Of a stretch of 64,000 nt of DNA, positions 1 to 12,813 are shown in pieces (position 1 is the first letter of the stretch; each line of letters opens with the position of its first letter). Source of the stretch: Hericium rajendrae (lineage: Eukaryota > Basidiomycota > Agaricomycetes > Russulales > Hericiaceae); the NCBI GenBank assembly GCA_033439255.1, contig CM065881.1, positions 2,232,001 to 2,296,000 on the forward strand, in the 5' to 3' direction. The notes beneath the pieces were generated by a model. It saw only the letters and a program-made list of their open reading frames with translations. It had not been told where the DNA came from and made no database searches. Both the position numbers and the translations under genes were made by a program.

Positions 1-2
1 CT

Positions 3-929
3 GTACCCTACATCACCGCAGCAATTGAACCAGAAGACCCCTTCATGGAGCACGAAACCAACGGCCTCGCAGTGTAATTTACACTCACACACTACTTTCT
101 CCGCGTACGTTATTAATAAGTTCTCGTAGTGCGCTCGATGAGAAGTACTCGCCTCTTATCGAGTCCTGGACCCTCCCCGCCGAACCACCAATCCAGCCTC
201 CACAAGTATGGTATAAGTCTCTTGGCGCCCGCATCCCGCACCTCCCGCTCCCGCCGCGCCTTGTCGCCAGCTTCCCCTATAACATCGTACGTCCACGTCC
301 CCCACCCATCCCTCCCTCCCACCTAACCCGCCCCACCATAACAGCTCATCTACACGTCCCTCCCAATCCTGTTTCCGACGCTGCTCACACTGGTCATCAT
401 CCGCCTCTCACTCGCCGCGCATTCCTCGCGCGGGCGCATCCGCCTGCTCGAGGCGGAGGACACGGAGAACGCCGGCGAGCGCCTCGTGCACGTCTTCGCG
501 GGGCTCGAGCGCCAGATGGAAGAAGCCGTCGTGGACATCATCGACGAGGGCGTCCCCATCGAGCCCGTGCAGGAGCGGCAACAGCACCCCTCCGCTTCCG
601 CCTCGCCCTCGCCGACGCCGACCGCCGCCGAAGCCGCGGGCCCCAGCGCGGCCGCGGTGGCAGCCGCGCTTGCGGACACGCCGAAGTGCAGGCACAAGCG
701 CAAGGGCGAGGAGAAGGAGGCGGCGGCGGCGCAGCCGTACATCACGCCCGCGCAGCACCGCATGATCGCCGCGCTGAACGCAATCCCGCACCTGCAGAAG
801 GAGCGCGCGTTCATCGCGGGAATCCGGAACGCGCATGCGACGATCATCTCGCGCGATGTGCAGCACTTCGAGTTTCATCGCATCGGCGCGGGCGTGTTAA
901 GACACTGGGCGGACCATTTTGTGCTCTAG
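3..929 (+). CDS. DUF676-type serine esterase (lipase-like), C-terminal part
   Basis: This is the 3' part of a gene that starts left of the window, with exons 3-73, 130-286 and 345-929 (270 residues visible). The two introns are GT-AG and keep frame. The reading resembles the C-terminal half of fungal DUF676 putative serine esterases (yeast YOR059C/ROG1 type): an early VPYITAAIEPEDPF segment, then a hydrophobic stretch (LIYTSLPILFPTLLTLVII) that may touch membrane, an acidic helix, a low-complexity Ala/Pro/Ser insert, and the final HFEFHRIGAGVLRHWADHF, which is the part I recognise best. The catalytic serine region would lie upstream and is not visible. Family members act on lipids, often on lipid droplets or at the ER; that role is inferred from the family. 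The first donor was set at 74 because only that phase reads into exon 2 without a stop. Confidence 0.75.
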
Positions 930-1651
930 TCGTTCGCTTGGGGTTTTCAGGGAGGAGTTTTTTAGATGGTTTGGTTGTCGGATTTTTACAGACGAAGTAT
1001 GACACGGACTATACCCTCACTGATATGTTAAGCCCAGTCGAAATAATCAATTATGTTTAATTGTTGTAGTCTGCGGCCGAGTGGAGGAAGCCTTACGGCA
1101 CTTGCGATCGTGGTACGTACCATTTGTCGATCCTTGTGTTTCTCTCCACGACAACCTGATTGACAGGTAGTTACTGGTACGTTCTTTTGTTTCTATCTGC
1201 CTGCTATGCTACACACGTATCCATCTCGCACGAAACGCCATTCACTATTGTTTAAATCCTGCAGCGCCGAACCTACACCCATCCACAATAGGCAACCACA
1301 CGTCGCCTCCCTCCGCCGCACGCCCACCATGCAGCGAAAGCCTGCCTGCAGCAGCCCTTCGGCAAGCCGACATGCGCCAAGAAGACTTCTGATGCTTCTC
1401 CTTTGTCTGCCATGCGCACCTGTGCAAAGGACGTTTGAGCCACCCCATGAGGGATAAATACGCGTTGGGCGTCCTTTGCGCCTCTTCGTCTCTTCGCAAC
1501 GCCCACAATCTACTGACTTGCGCTAGCGCCTTCCTCGCCGTCGTCGTCTACTATCTCGGATCTAATATCTGGACGTGCCTTTGCAACGTGGTGTTCGCCG
1601 CCTTCCGTCTAGCTGATCATCCAGCACGACTATATAGCACAAAGGAACGAC
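930..1651. other. intergenic, no gene seen
   Basis: This is spacer between the esterase and coiled-coil gene A. Short open frames occur on both strands but show no splice-consistent extension or family resemblance. A TATA-like gataaata lies near 1452, about 200 bases upstream of the gene A start codon. Nothing else is supported. Confidence 0.5.
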
Positions 1652-3687
1652 ATGGCGCCAAAGCAGACAAGCCTCGCTTCATACCCACAGAGTACGTGTC
1701 CGACCCTCTTTTGTCTGCATCGGATCTGTTGACGCACGCCGGTCTCGCGCAGGGGCAAATGTCGGGCTGTACACTCTCAGCAAAAAGACCAAGTTCATGA
1801 CGCAGCCCATTCCCTTTCCTCGCCTGAGGAAACAAAGTACGTCTTCCCGCAGTGCACGAGTACATCCGCCGACGTATCGTACGCAGTGCGTGCCGATACC
1901 GAATACTTCGGCCCTCTGGGCCCGAAAGTGAACTTCTTCACTCAGAAATGGCTGAAGATGCTCGTGAGTACTGTTCGCCAGCTCGTTCATTCCTCTTCGT
2001 TGAGCCAAATGGATACAGGACGATGAAAGATACATCGATTATGACGAGGAAACGCAGGAGATTCATATACGTGACAGCGCGAAAGCAAAGTAGGTCCTCA
2101 CATCTTTTGCAGTCCTGCTGGAGCTTACATGTCTCTAGGTTTCGAGAGGTCAGCGAGGAGGTGAAAACCGCCGGACTCTCGTCGAAGAAAGAGAAGCGCC
2201 TTCGCGTCGCAAAGCGCCTTAATATGGGTTGCAGACTTGGGGAGCTGACCAAGGCGGAGGTCAGTCATCATGCATGGCCGTGCGGTATTGGACTAATACA
2301 ACTGAACATTACAGCTCTTGGGCGACAATGCGCATCTCAGAAATGAGAATAAGCGCCTCGAAGCCCGGAATGAAGAGCTCGAGGCCCAGATCGCCTCGGG
2401 CACCACACACATTCCGTCTCAGCCATCCTTCGCCGAGACTGGCTTACAGCAGGACGCAGGGATGGAAACCGACCCAGAGCAGCCGGATCATATGGAGGGC
2501 ATCGAAGAAACCTCGTACGTCATCCTCCGCGCCGCCTACATCCAAGCTCATCGTTCTCTCAGCGAGCGCGCCTCGCGCGCCCCGACCGAACGCCTTCCCA
2601 CCCCTTCGTCCTCCACCCGGCCCGCGCACCCCGACTCGGACCCCTTCGCGTCCCACCAGCCACAGACACAGCGCAAACCGTCCGTCCAAGCCGCTTACCC
2701 GACGCCCGTCTCGGCGCCGCGCTTCGGCAGTGCGGCGCGCGAGCCGCCGACGTCGCCTACGCCGAGCGGCGGGTCGTTTGTGCAGCGCGGCGAGGAAGGC
2801 CCTAGTGGGCTGCAGGGCAAGGCGGCCGTGCGGCGCGAGTGCAGCCAGCGGCTGCATGAGGTGCGTGTTACCGCTCATGCGAGCGCGGTTCGTCTTATTC
2901 TGATCCGCTGCAATTGCAGTTCGCGGGTGCGACTGAGAAGTGGACACCGAGCAGGGAGCAGTGGGAGTGCCTTGACGCCGGGATCGCCGATGTACACGCT
3001 AGGGGAGAGGACCGCCACCGCGAGGTGCTCCGGCTCATCGAGGAGAGCCACCGCGAGAACAAGGAGCTCCACCAGCAAACGCAGGCGGAGAGCGCGGGGC
3101 AGTGGGCGCAGATCAAAGGGTGGAGGAAGGGCTTCGTTGCACTGGTGCAGGGCTACTTCAACCAGGGCCAGGCGAACCACGTCACGAATCAGACGCAGTT
3201 CCAAGCGCTCTTGGAAGCGGGCGAGAGGAGGGGGCTGCAGGTTGCTGAGCTCGGCGTTGCGCAGGAGCAGCATTTCCAGGCAACTCAAGCGGACGGCGCC
3301 ACCGTCCAGCAGCATCTGCGGGACTTGGCTCTGGCACATCAGCGCACGTACGATCTCGTCCAGGTGCTCGAAGAGCGTCTCAAGGCGAGCGGCGAGCAGA
3401 TGTCCGCGCAGACCGCCAGGATCGACACACTCGAAGTCAACCGCCGTCTCTTCGAGGAGCTCCACGTCTCAAAGCTGGAACTGCAGGGCATGGAGCGGAA
3501 GCTAGAGGAAGCTCGGGAACAGCGGGGCGCGATGGCGCAGGAGCGCGACTCGCTCGCAGCCAAGCTCGGTGAGACTACAAACCGTCTCAATGTTTTCACG
3601 GAGTATCGCGAGAAATGCAAGAAGGTGTGGGGGATCATGGGCCCCATGCCGGACTTCGATGCGGAGGGGCAGGGAGTTGGTGTTTAG
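1652..3687 (+). CDS. coiled-coil protein A, lineage-specific (paralog of the gene at 38844)
   Basis: I do not recognise a named family. Seven exons (1652-1691, 1753-1836, 1887-1963, 2019-2089, 2139-2259, 2315-2860, 2920-3687) give 568 residues. The N-terminal third has a YFGPLGP motif and basic helices. The middle is Ser/Pro/Thr-rich and disordered, with SVQAAYPTPVS. The last 256 residues are nearly continuous heptad-like helix rich in E, Q, K and L, so a dimerising coiled coil is likely. Exons 2 to 5 are exactly as long as those of the paralog at 38844-41261 (84, 77, 71 and 121 bases) and their peptides align, which supports this model. The frame upstream of the ATG at 1652 is closed by a stop at 1610, which decides the start. 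A 48-base segment from 2515 (gtacgt to ctcag) could be an optional in-frame intron. Cell location and role cannot be read from the sequence. Confidence 0.7.
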
Positions 3688-6600
3688 TGCTATTCCACTT
3701 CATGCTGTTTTATGTATTATGCATTGCGGTTTGCATTCTCTATTCCATCCTAATTACCTTACTTACATAGATTTCATCGCCATATATACCCCATCCATGT
3801 ACTTTGTACTTATGCTATCTCAGTCGGAATATGTAGCAAAATTCCACCATGTATCGAACGAGTGCATTTGATTCTGAACGAAGTGCTTCTCCAAGCAAAG
3901 ACATCAGCAAAAGCGTGCTGAAGCGGTATTTCCTGGTGAGGAATGTCACGCGTGACCGAGCTTGCGGGACATCAGAAGGGCGTAGAATGTATTAGCAGGG
4001 AGGAGCGTAGCCCACGGAAATCCGGTCGACCCTTGCCATACTCACACCAGCCTTGAGCGACCTTGGATTGGCCTTGGATCTCCATCGCAAGGACTTATGA
4101 CGCGTCGGTGACCGTTGGTAAGTCTCAGAGTCTTTATCTCGCACTGCCAAGTTGTCTGATTATCAACTTTGGCAGCTTAGATTCGGATGATATCCCACGT
4201 ATCTATGGTGCGCGCTGATTGTAGGGCATGTAGTGCACGACATATCCCGTTTGAGAAGCCCTGACGATGCCAGATTATATATTCGTAAAGTAAGTACATC
4301 AGTTCACTGCTTCGCGCCTCTCTTCGTCGAACACAAAATGTAAGTATTTCACCCTCGCCATCGCCTTTTTCGGATCCCATGACCATTTCGTCTTTGACTT
4401 CGGAATTCTCGCCCTCGCTTTCGCCGCCTTTCGAGTCGCTGTCGCTATCGTCCTCGTCTCCCCTGCTCGGCACTTTGTGTGCCCCATGCCTGCGTCATCC
4501 CCGGCAACTGTCGCCAGTGCTACGTCAACGTCGCCCCGTCATCCTGGGGCTGAGGGCAACTTCTCAACTATGACTTACGCCGCTTCACGCTGCCTCGGCC
4601 CGCATAGCAACGATGTGTGAAATGGAGATATGACGAGCACCTGGCGGGTCTTTGCTACCACCGGATCATGGAGCTCGACCGCTCATACCCATGGGGAATC
4701 CCGCGACCGTGCTCGATAGGCGGGCAGGTGAGTATCCACCTTGGCCGAGAACCCTGACAAATACAAGAAATTTTCGTAGGCCAGCAATATAAGAATGAAG
4801 CTATCTGTCGCGACGAAGCCAGCCGACCACCCACACATCCGCAATTTCTCGAAATTTCTCTCACTTCCAACCTCCACGATGACGACTGCTGCCCGAGACA
4901 TTCAGCTGGTTGGATTAAGCTGCCCGCTGTTGCCAGATTGTGGACTGGTTCGTCGAGGGTACTCCGCTTGGCTGCGCCGGCTGATCTCGAACATCCGGAT
5001 TCCCGTCAAGCACGGTCTTTGCGCGGCGTTGATGAGGCTCGTTCTGACAACACCAACAAGCTCGAGCTCTCGGACCTTATGCCATGGGCTTGTTCCGGGC
5101 TGCCTGTGCCTCGATCGATTTCTCTCTCAAGTGGTGCTCTGTAAAAATGCCTGTGTGAGATCTATTGACCCTATGTTTGATTGCATCAGGTTTCAGGAGC
5201 AGTGCCCTGCGAAGCACACTTGTCACAGTGGGTAAGTGACATTCTCAGTTTGTCTAGGATATTTCGTAGTAGATATAGTATATTTGCGTTGGTGAAATAT
5301 GAATTTTCGGATTGCAACCCATTCGTGACAGAAACCCATAAAATGTCATCGAATATCTTGTCATTATTCCCGAAATACACTGGTATAATATCTATCAACT
5401 GGAGGAGCACTATCTAATATAACAGAAAAGTTTGTCGAGCATGGCCGATGTGATGAAGGCTTGGGCTACGAGTCAAGAGCGGTGAATGTGGCCAAGCGAC
5501 GTAGGTTCATTCTAAGGAACTATGGTGATTGGGAAGGTCAGCCGTACTTGCGAAGTTTGAGAAAGGTGACCTGCCTTGTCGTACATTCCGAGCCTTGGCA
5601 GATGAAACTGTTGTGCTCTAAGCCTGGGTGACGAATTCCGGAATGCTCACCGAGCGTCAACGACTGGCGCCTCTCTAAAGCCTTCTAAGGCTTTCCCATC
5701 TCAAACCCATTTTCCTGATGGACGAACTCGAGGCCAAGAGCCGCTTAGTCAGGTTGGGTTCTAAACTAATGCTGACTAAGCTGTGGGCGCCTCGGGGCCG
5801 GCGCTTTGGCGCCAGCGTCGGACACTTGCCACTGACAACGACGAGTATAAAGGGCCAGTTGCTTTGCAACTGCAGAGGCGCTGCACACCCATGTTCAAAT
5901 ACAATGAGGTGCTTCGCACCTATGTGAAGTAAGAATGTAATTATTATCTCGTACATCTCTTGCTCAGCAAAGGCCGCACACTGAGACGTCCACGCAGGGA
6001 GTGGGCACTTCGTGCCCATTCAACGTATCTCGAGATTGTTGTAGAACTGCTATATATTCAATGTTTATGTGAAATATGCCCGGTCATTGATGCCAGTGAG
6101 AGAAATGTTGCCAGGTAGTAACCATCCCGGTGATGAATTTTTAGTTACCACTTTCTGGACAGTTGCAGCATCAGCTGCTGCAACCAAGAGGTTCCCCCCA
6201 AAGTGCCCGGTGCTGTGTGGCACTGTGCAGCCATTTGATTCCATGCACAGAGCAGCCGCATGTCATTATTTGGGGGCCGCATTCACTCAGAGCGATGAGC
6301 ATCGCCGTCGCCCGTTGAGCTCGGGCATCGGTCGCGTGGGACCGCACTCCGACGCATGCTCGGACGTCCGCGACTCCGGGCGCTCGCATGGCTAATGCTA
6401 GCCGCGGCCACATGGCTTTCTCGTGCTCGGCTGCGAGCAAGTTTCGCAGGCCACGCGAGAAACACATGGCCTTACCCGGCGCGTATCAATTCCTCGTCCC
6501 ATTCTCTTTTTAGATAGATGCAGTCAACAGTAGTGTCTTTGACGTCGACTGACCGCGACGCGACTTGTTGCAGTGGAACCGCGATAACTCACAGTCTCGA

Positions 6601-7089
6601 CATACACGGTGTTGAGTCCCAGTGAAAACCCACTCTAGACAGATATAACAAATATCTAGAAAATGTAGTAGTATCGAGTGAAATCGAGATTGTTCGAATT
6701 CACGGTTAGAAACCACGTTATCGATGTTGATGTCGATTGGGCGCTTGGGCTCTTCCGTGCCCGGTCGAGCTCGACAAAGGGTGCCCAGCCCGCTATTCGA
6801 ATATGTATGATTAGATAAGATTCTGACTTCGTTTTGTTCTAAGTCGAGTCTGTCAAGATATCGGTGCGTGTTGTTGTCTCTAGCACCGTTACGCTCACGT
6901 TCTAAACGGACTAGTTCCTCGCCGTGTGGAAGACTGGCGACGCTTTGCTGCCTTGAAGTTTTATTTACTTCGCGCTGCTCGTAGTCGAGACGTCTAGTTG
7001 CCAGTTTACGGTGCGTCTAGTGTACTACATGTCTTTCGCACTCCTGTCAAATATAACACGCATCCTGCTACAGCAGAATCTGCTCTTCG
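3688..7089. other. 3.4 kb without a convincing gene
   Basis: No open frame here can be joined by plausible splice sites into a recognisable protein. A short minus-strand frame near 4330-4473 encodes an Asp/Glu/Ser-rich acidic stretch, but it has no supported continuation. Around 6405-6465 there is an imperfect inverted repeat (catggctttctcgtg against cacgcgagaaacacatgg). The left end of the transposon block that follows probably lies in this interval, but I could not identify terminal inverted repeats by eye. Confidence 0.45.
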
Positions 7090-10000
7090 ATGGCCTCGCA
7101 ACAGGACTACGTATGCAATTGCGAGAAATACTGCCGAGGGGTGCCCACTCCCGTCACTCGCCGTACTTTCAACCTACATGCACCCCATCGTAACTCGGTC
7201 GCGCCTTTGGCCGAGTTTCTCGCTGCTCGAGGAGAGTTGGTACCTTCCGCGGGCTCTTCCCGGGCGGGCACTGCGCCCAGCTCGTGAAAACATTCAAGGC
7301 TACCAGGAGATGCAGGCGAGGAGGGCGCTGATAAGGCGTTGAGTGGCTCGAAGCAGCGAAGGCTGGTCGTTGAAGAGGACTCCGGTCCAGACATGGTGCG
7401 TGCTTCTCCCATGTCCTTCTGTCCATGCTAATGCTTCCGTAGGGCCCTCACTTGCCGACGTTAGATGTGGAGCTCGCTGCACGTGGCCGCCCTGGTATCC
7501 CCCATTTCCCTGGTCCAATATCCCCTGTTATCACGGGCCCTGGCACTCGCCCCAACTCCCCGTTTCTCATATCCGATGATGAGACAGATCCGCAGGCCGC
7601 TGTTGGTCCTGGGCCTGACGTCGAAGAGCCTGAAGACGGCCCCATTCAGCAGACCAACTTCGATCCTGGCAGCATTGCTGATCTCGATGCACCGCGTGCT
7701 ACCTCTATAGTTCCACCCGCACCTGCGCCCACGGCGCGCGATGCGCGTGACGACACGTCTTTGCTAGATCCGGATGCTCGCGGCCAGTCCATGGAGGATA
7801 TCCCTTCGAGAATCGAAGATGTTCGAACCGCTCAGGAGTTCATACGTCTGATGCAGACGGCGTCACTCAAAGACGACAATCTACCGCCGGATACCCTCAA
7901 ATGTCTGCAAAACCCACTGCGTGACCCCCCCAACCTCGACGATGATCCCATTCTCCGCTTCTCCATCTGCATTTTCCTTGCATTGAGCAATGCTTCCCAG
8001 GACTCATACAATCGGATCCGCGCTGCCTTCGCAGTCTTTGCTCAATGCTTCGCCCATGCTGGACTGGCTGGACTTCAGCTTCTTTCCTATGATCAGGTCA
8101 AGCGTCGCATAGCTGAACTTAGTGGCGTGGTGCCTATTGTCCATCATATGTGTATCAATAGCTGCGTAGCATATACAGGTCCCTTTCAAGACAAGGACAC
8201 CTGTCCCATTTGTGGCGAGTTGCGTTATGACCAGAACAAGCTGCGCGCCAATGGGACCAAGGCCGCACGCCAACAATTTCATACTATTCCTCTTGGCCCA
8301 CAGCTCCAGGCTCGACGGCGTACACCAGAAATGGCTCATAACATGCAGTATCGACACCATCGCATGACAGATATCTTGGACGAAATTCGCCGCACGCAGC
8401 GAATAGCTGTTTACAACGACTTGTGTCATGGTACGGATTTGCTGCGGGCGATGCAGAAGGGTCGAATTACGTCTGATAACACTGTGCTTTACTTCTCAAT
8501 TGATGGGGCTCAGCTGTATCAGAGCAAGCAGTCTGACTGCTGGATTTACATCTGGATTCTTCTCGACCTTTCTCCTGATCTCCGCTACAAAAAACAACAC
8601 ATTCTTCCAGGTGGATTTATTCCTGGACCTCACAAACCCAAGAACCTTGATTCCTTCATCTTTCCAGGGCTCCGTCATCTGGCAGCACTTCAGAGGGAGG
8701 GTTTGCAGGTCTGGGATGCAGCAAAAGGCAGACAGGTCATAGATCGTCCATTTCTTGCATATGCTAGTGCCGATACCCCTGCTATGTCAATGCTAGCTGG
8801 TCGAGTGGGACATCTTGGAGGCATGGGTTGCAGATACTATTGTCCACTTCAAGGTCGTCGCAAACCTCAGGGATCACAGTACTATCCTGTTCATCTCAAG
8901 CCTGACAACTATGCTGTGGAAGGATGTTCTCATCCTGATGTGACATTGCACTCATTCAATGAGACTCCTGAGGAGATTTCCAAGCGGTACATATTTTTTT
9001 AATTTTAACATAATTAGATGCTGATAATTTCTCTATTAGCTACAATGACAATTTGAAGAATGTGGTGGCTTCATTTGATCTGCGCGAGTTTCGTCGTCGT
9101 CGTCTCGAGTTGGGTATCTGCAAGCCTACCATTTTTAGTGGCCTCTCTGATGATCATAGACTGGAAATTCCTATTCTTTTTTGTGGAGACTCAATGCATC
9201 TACCCACTCTCAACATCCCTGACTTGAAGATAGCTTTGTGGCGAGGAACACTGGAATGTGATCGTAATGATGACAAATCAACTTGGGATTGGGTTGTTTT
9301 AACAGGGAACACTTGGATCACTCATGGCAAAGCAGTAGAAGATGCTACACCTTATCTTCCTGGATCCTTTGAACGACCTCCACGAAATCCTGCTGACAAG
9401 ATCCACAGTGGCTATAAAGCTTGGGAGTTTCAAACCTATATCTATGGCTACTGCCCTGCCATGCTCTATAAAATTCTTTCTCACAAGTATTGGCATAACT
9501 TCTGCAAGCTTGTTCTTGGCGTTCAACTTCTTCTTCAGCATTCTGTGATTCCTGAGGAGCTTGCCCTGGCCAAAAAAGTACTTCTTGAGTACTGCGATGA
9601 ATTTGAGCTTCTTTATTATCAGCGCTTTACTTCTCGCATTCACTTCTGTCGTCAAAGCATTCATCAGATGCGTCATGCAGTGCCTGAGAGTATCCATGTG
9701 GGATTACTTGCTTTGACTAGTCAATGGCCCATGGAGCGTATCATTGGAGACTTAGGACGAGAAATTCGACAACCTTCCAATCCATTTGCCAATCTTTCTC
9801 AGCGAGGTATCATTCGAGCACAGGTCAATGCACTTCATGCTATGATACCCAATTTGGAGCCACAAAAGTCACCTTTTCCTCAAGGTTCAGAACAATTACC
9901 CAACAACTTTGTTCTTCTTCGAGCTCGAGACAAAGTGCCGCGTAAGGTAGATGGATACGAGGCTGGAGCTCATTTGGCCTATTTGGAGCAACTGCATGCA

Positions 10001-10532
10001 GATGAACATCCAGATGTGATTATTCCTCAACAGACTTATCATATGAAGTGGGCTCGTCTTCGTCTTCCTAATGGACAAGTGGCCCGTTCCTTGTGGAAGG
10101 AACAGAAACTTGAGCAGCGCAAACTTAGAATGGCTAGAAATGTTAAAGTAAGATCTCATCTTTTCTGATCATTGATTTTATTTAAAGCTAATTTTGATTG
10201 TCTAGGCTTATCTAGATGGACAATGGCGTTTCTGTGAAGTGCAATATTATTATCAATGGAAAATTGGTGAAGAGATGAAAACTTTAGCTATGGTTTCTCT
10301 TTATACTTTACCAGATGCTGATTTACTTGAAGCTTCTTTTGGAACAGTTTGGTCTTGCCAGTATCAAGGTGCTGAGGCTATGAAAGTTATTGATGTGCAA
10401 ACAATAGCATCAGTAGTAGGCATGGTACCTCATACTAGTGAACCAACTTGGCAGAACAGATACTTTGTAGTAGAACGGATGGGCTTAGATATTGTATATA
10501 AAGTCAGAGGAGAAGAAGTTCCAGAGGAATAA
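7090..10532 (+). CDS. Tnp2-family (CACTA/En-Spm-like) transposase, apparently intact
   Basis: Five exons (7090-7189, 7307-7395, 7443-8986, 9040-10147, 10206-10532) give 1055 residues without a stop or frameshift. The N-terminus has a small Cys/His cluster (CNCEKYC, later RTFNLHAPH). A disordered acidic region follows, then a second zinc-knuckle-like CPICGELRYD. The core has the signatures I associate with fungal Tnp2 transposases: SIDGAQLYQSKQSDCWIY, LPGGFIPGPHKPKNLDSF, DSMHLPTLNIPDL, YLPGSFERPPRNPADKIHSG and SQWPMERIIGDLGREIRQ. The DNA cut-and-paste role is known for the superfamily; activity here is inferred from the intact frame. The first two exon junctions are the least certain, because the frame immediately before exon 2 is closed and the long first intron (117 bases) was chosen by phase. 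The gene converges on a dioxygenase gene 371 bases downstream, a pairing discussed in the findings. Confidence 0.88.
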
Positions 10533-10903
10533 TCATATCTTTTTGTACTAATACTGGCCTATTTTAACATAACCAAACATTTGATCTATGTTCTCATCAT
10601 TTTACTAGAACAATGCTATAATTTGTATCCAAAGATTGTAGACACAAGAATAATATATTGTCTTCAAGTACATAATGCTAGTTTGTAATCAGAATTATAT
10701 TTTTCCAGTATTGTGACTTTGTTCAATGTGCTTATAACAGCTACATAATTCATCTCATTTAATTGCTAAATTCACAGTTTAACAGCATATAAAAGTATAG
10801 CATGAACATAACAAGAAAGGATAACAAGAAAGGACAAGAAAATTATGAAGGTAACATAGCTAACTCTGAAGATAACATAGCTAACACAAAGTCATAAGCA
10901 AAT
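10533..10903. other. AT-rich spacer between convergent genes
   Basis: This 371-base AT-rich interval separates the stop codons of the transposase and the dioxygenase. It must hold both polyadenylation regions. No open frame of note was seen. Confidence 0.5.
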
Positions 10904-12603
10904 TTAACTAACACTGAAGACCTCATGACGATCAGCAACAAGATCATCATACTTGGTAAATAGATTCAAACACTCTCGTCGACGCGCATCCTTTGGTCCG
11001 TCAATCTGCTCCTTCTCCGCGGCAGTAAGATCCTTTACTGGGCGATAGCCACAGCGTGCCCATTGAATCAATGGACCAGGACAATATTGGGTAAAAGAAT
11101 ATCTAGTCTCTCCTGGTTGAATTGCTGTGTTTCCATGTCGAACACAAGCAGATGGAACTAGGATGGAGGATCCTGGAGGAAACTCTATGGCAAAGCCAAG
11201 GTCCCAAAAAATAAAATGACCACCTTGTTTGGGATCATAGTCACCAAGGGCCGTAATCTGACAGAATCCATAAGGAACATTGCGGGTATCAGCATGTATG
11301 ACGGTGCAGGCCTGTGGGCCCAGATTGAAGTTGGCAGATGGGAAAATGCTGCCTTCATATAATAGATGAAGGCCATAGCGTTCATAGAGTGGCTTCAGAT
11401 TATCTGCATAATGTTTATAGACCTTGGGAGCACAATATGCAAGAGATGCTAACAATTTCACAGAATTAGAGATGAGAAATATGATATATTGAACAAAGCA
11501 TACCACTGCCGAAGCTGGCTATCCGTGACAAGGAGGGACTCTTAACCAGACGATCGATGATCTCTTGATTCTTCGGGGTGTTGGCACGATATCCTGGCTC
11601 CTGTACCCTGTCAGCCCAGAGCTCCTGCATCACATGCAAGGGGCTCACCTTTTTGTTCTTCCACCCTGAATGTGTGATGCCTGCAACGAGAGCAGGGAAC
11701 TGACCCCACTCAGATTGTCCTCCTGACTTGAAGTCTCCGTCACGACGGGCCTGTTCTAGCTCCCGTTTTGCCTCTTCCATGACAGCAGGCCAATCTGCAT
11801 CATCGGGCTGACCTAAGAGGTAGGAGATGCCAAACTTCTCGACGTCCCGTACCATGCGCCTCGACCTAATGCAGGTCTGTTCTGAGCTCAGGTCAGAAAG
11901 CTAGTAAATTATGCACTCACTTGCCATCCCACGGCTTAATTTCCAAGCCCAAAGCCACCAGCTGTGCGACGGTGAGTACCTCGTCACCGCGTTCCTGCCG
12001 TTTAGCCACATAGGCATTTTGTGTTACAGGGAACTGGCTTGCCGAGGCTGCGACGTCAATAACTTCCGGCGGCCCATGCTTCCTGCACATGTCAGCCTTT
12101 GGCTTGTAGCCAAATGGCCCGCGTTCTCGGCGCTCAGCTTCCCTTTTCGCCTGTCATCGAGCTGCTGTGCTGGCCTTGCTGGCATCAGTGGTAGGTTTCC
12201 TGGTTCTCACCTCAGGCTCCTTTTGCTGCGTCACGGTATCATCGCACACCCGCGAAGTGTCGTTGAGAAGCCCAGCGGCTGCGGCTGGGTAGTCTGATAT
12301 GTTCTTGTTCGTGACAGGTGACGGTGAAGGGCTGTCGGTGGAGGATGCGGGCAACGCAGGACTCTCATTGGCAAGGGACGGAGGTGAGGTGGAAGGTGGC
12401 AAGCCAAACTTCACGAAGGCATAAAGCAACGTAGGCCGGTCGTCGTCGAGGTGGGATGCAGGCTCGTCTTGGCCGGATGAACAGTCGCTGATGGGAGCAA
12501 CATTCTGGATGTCGGCAGAGGCATCCTCAGCGCACGCTTCCTCCACGTCCAGCGCATGCTCAAGGAGAGGCCAAAATGCGACCTGTGTTTGAATCGAATC
12601 CAT
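10904..12603 (-). CDS. TET/JBP-like 2-oxoglutarate/Fe(II) dioxygenase of the fungal transposon-linked type
   Basis: Four exons read on the minus strand: 12603-12211, 12150-11921, one ending at 11504, and 11448-10904. An acidic, Ser/Pro-rich N-terminus leads into basic helices (AKREAERRERG, then MCRKHGPPE) and the dioxygenase domain. The double-stranded beta-helix signatures are visible: FNLGPQACTVIHADTRN carries the His-x-Asp iron ligands, GGHFIFWDLGFAIEFPPGS follows, and VRHGNTAI plus GETRYSFTQY supply the distal His and the 2-oxoglutarate-binding Arg. Family members oxidise methyl groups on DNA bases (5-methylcytosine in TET); substrate and activity here are inferred. The second intron may use a GC donor (gatg/gcaagt) or a GT donor four bases on; both give open frames. 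Upstream exons beyond the ATG at 12603 are possible. Confidence 0.72.
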
Positions 12604-12813
12604 CCTGGATAAAAACGGATGGCAGCACGAGTGCGGTGAGTTGAAGCCATGTCTTCAGAGTTCCAAGCATACCTCGGAAGCCTCTTCCACGTGGGCGTCA
12701 GCGACTCTCGATGAGTATCTGCAGACGAGGTGTTAGCACAGACGGGGTGCAGGGGCAACGTGAATCTCGGGACCGCAAGAACGGGGGCCGAAAAGTTGGT
12801 CCGCGCCATGATA

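Larger units (their letters stand above)
7090..12603. mobile_element. candidate DNA transposon core: Tnp2 transposase plus TET/JBP-like gene
   Basis: The two genes stand tail to tail, and both belong to families tied to mobile DNA in mushroom-forming fungi. The limits given are those of the coding regions, not of the element. I searched by eye for CACTA...TAGTG ends with short target duplications in 6.0-7.1 kb and 12.6-16.6 kb and found no pair I could defend. The 149-bp array at 12814-13349 may belong to the subterminal region. Confidence 0.45.

Noticed and set aside
4177-4487. Minus-strand acidic open frame (Asp/Glu/Ser-rich)
   Set aside because: It has no supported upstream or downstream exon. 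Compositional bias alone keeps the frame open.
6390-6470. Imperfect inverted repeat with catgg ends
   Set aside because: Too short and imperfect to call a transposon. No flanking duplication was seen.
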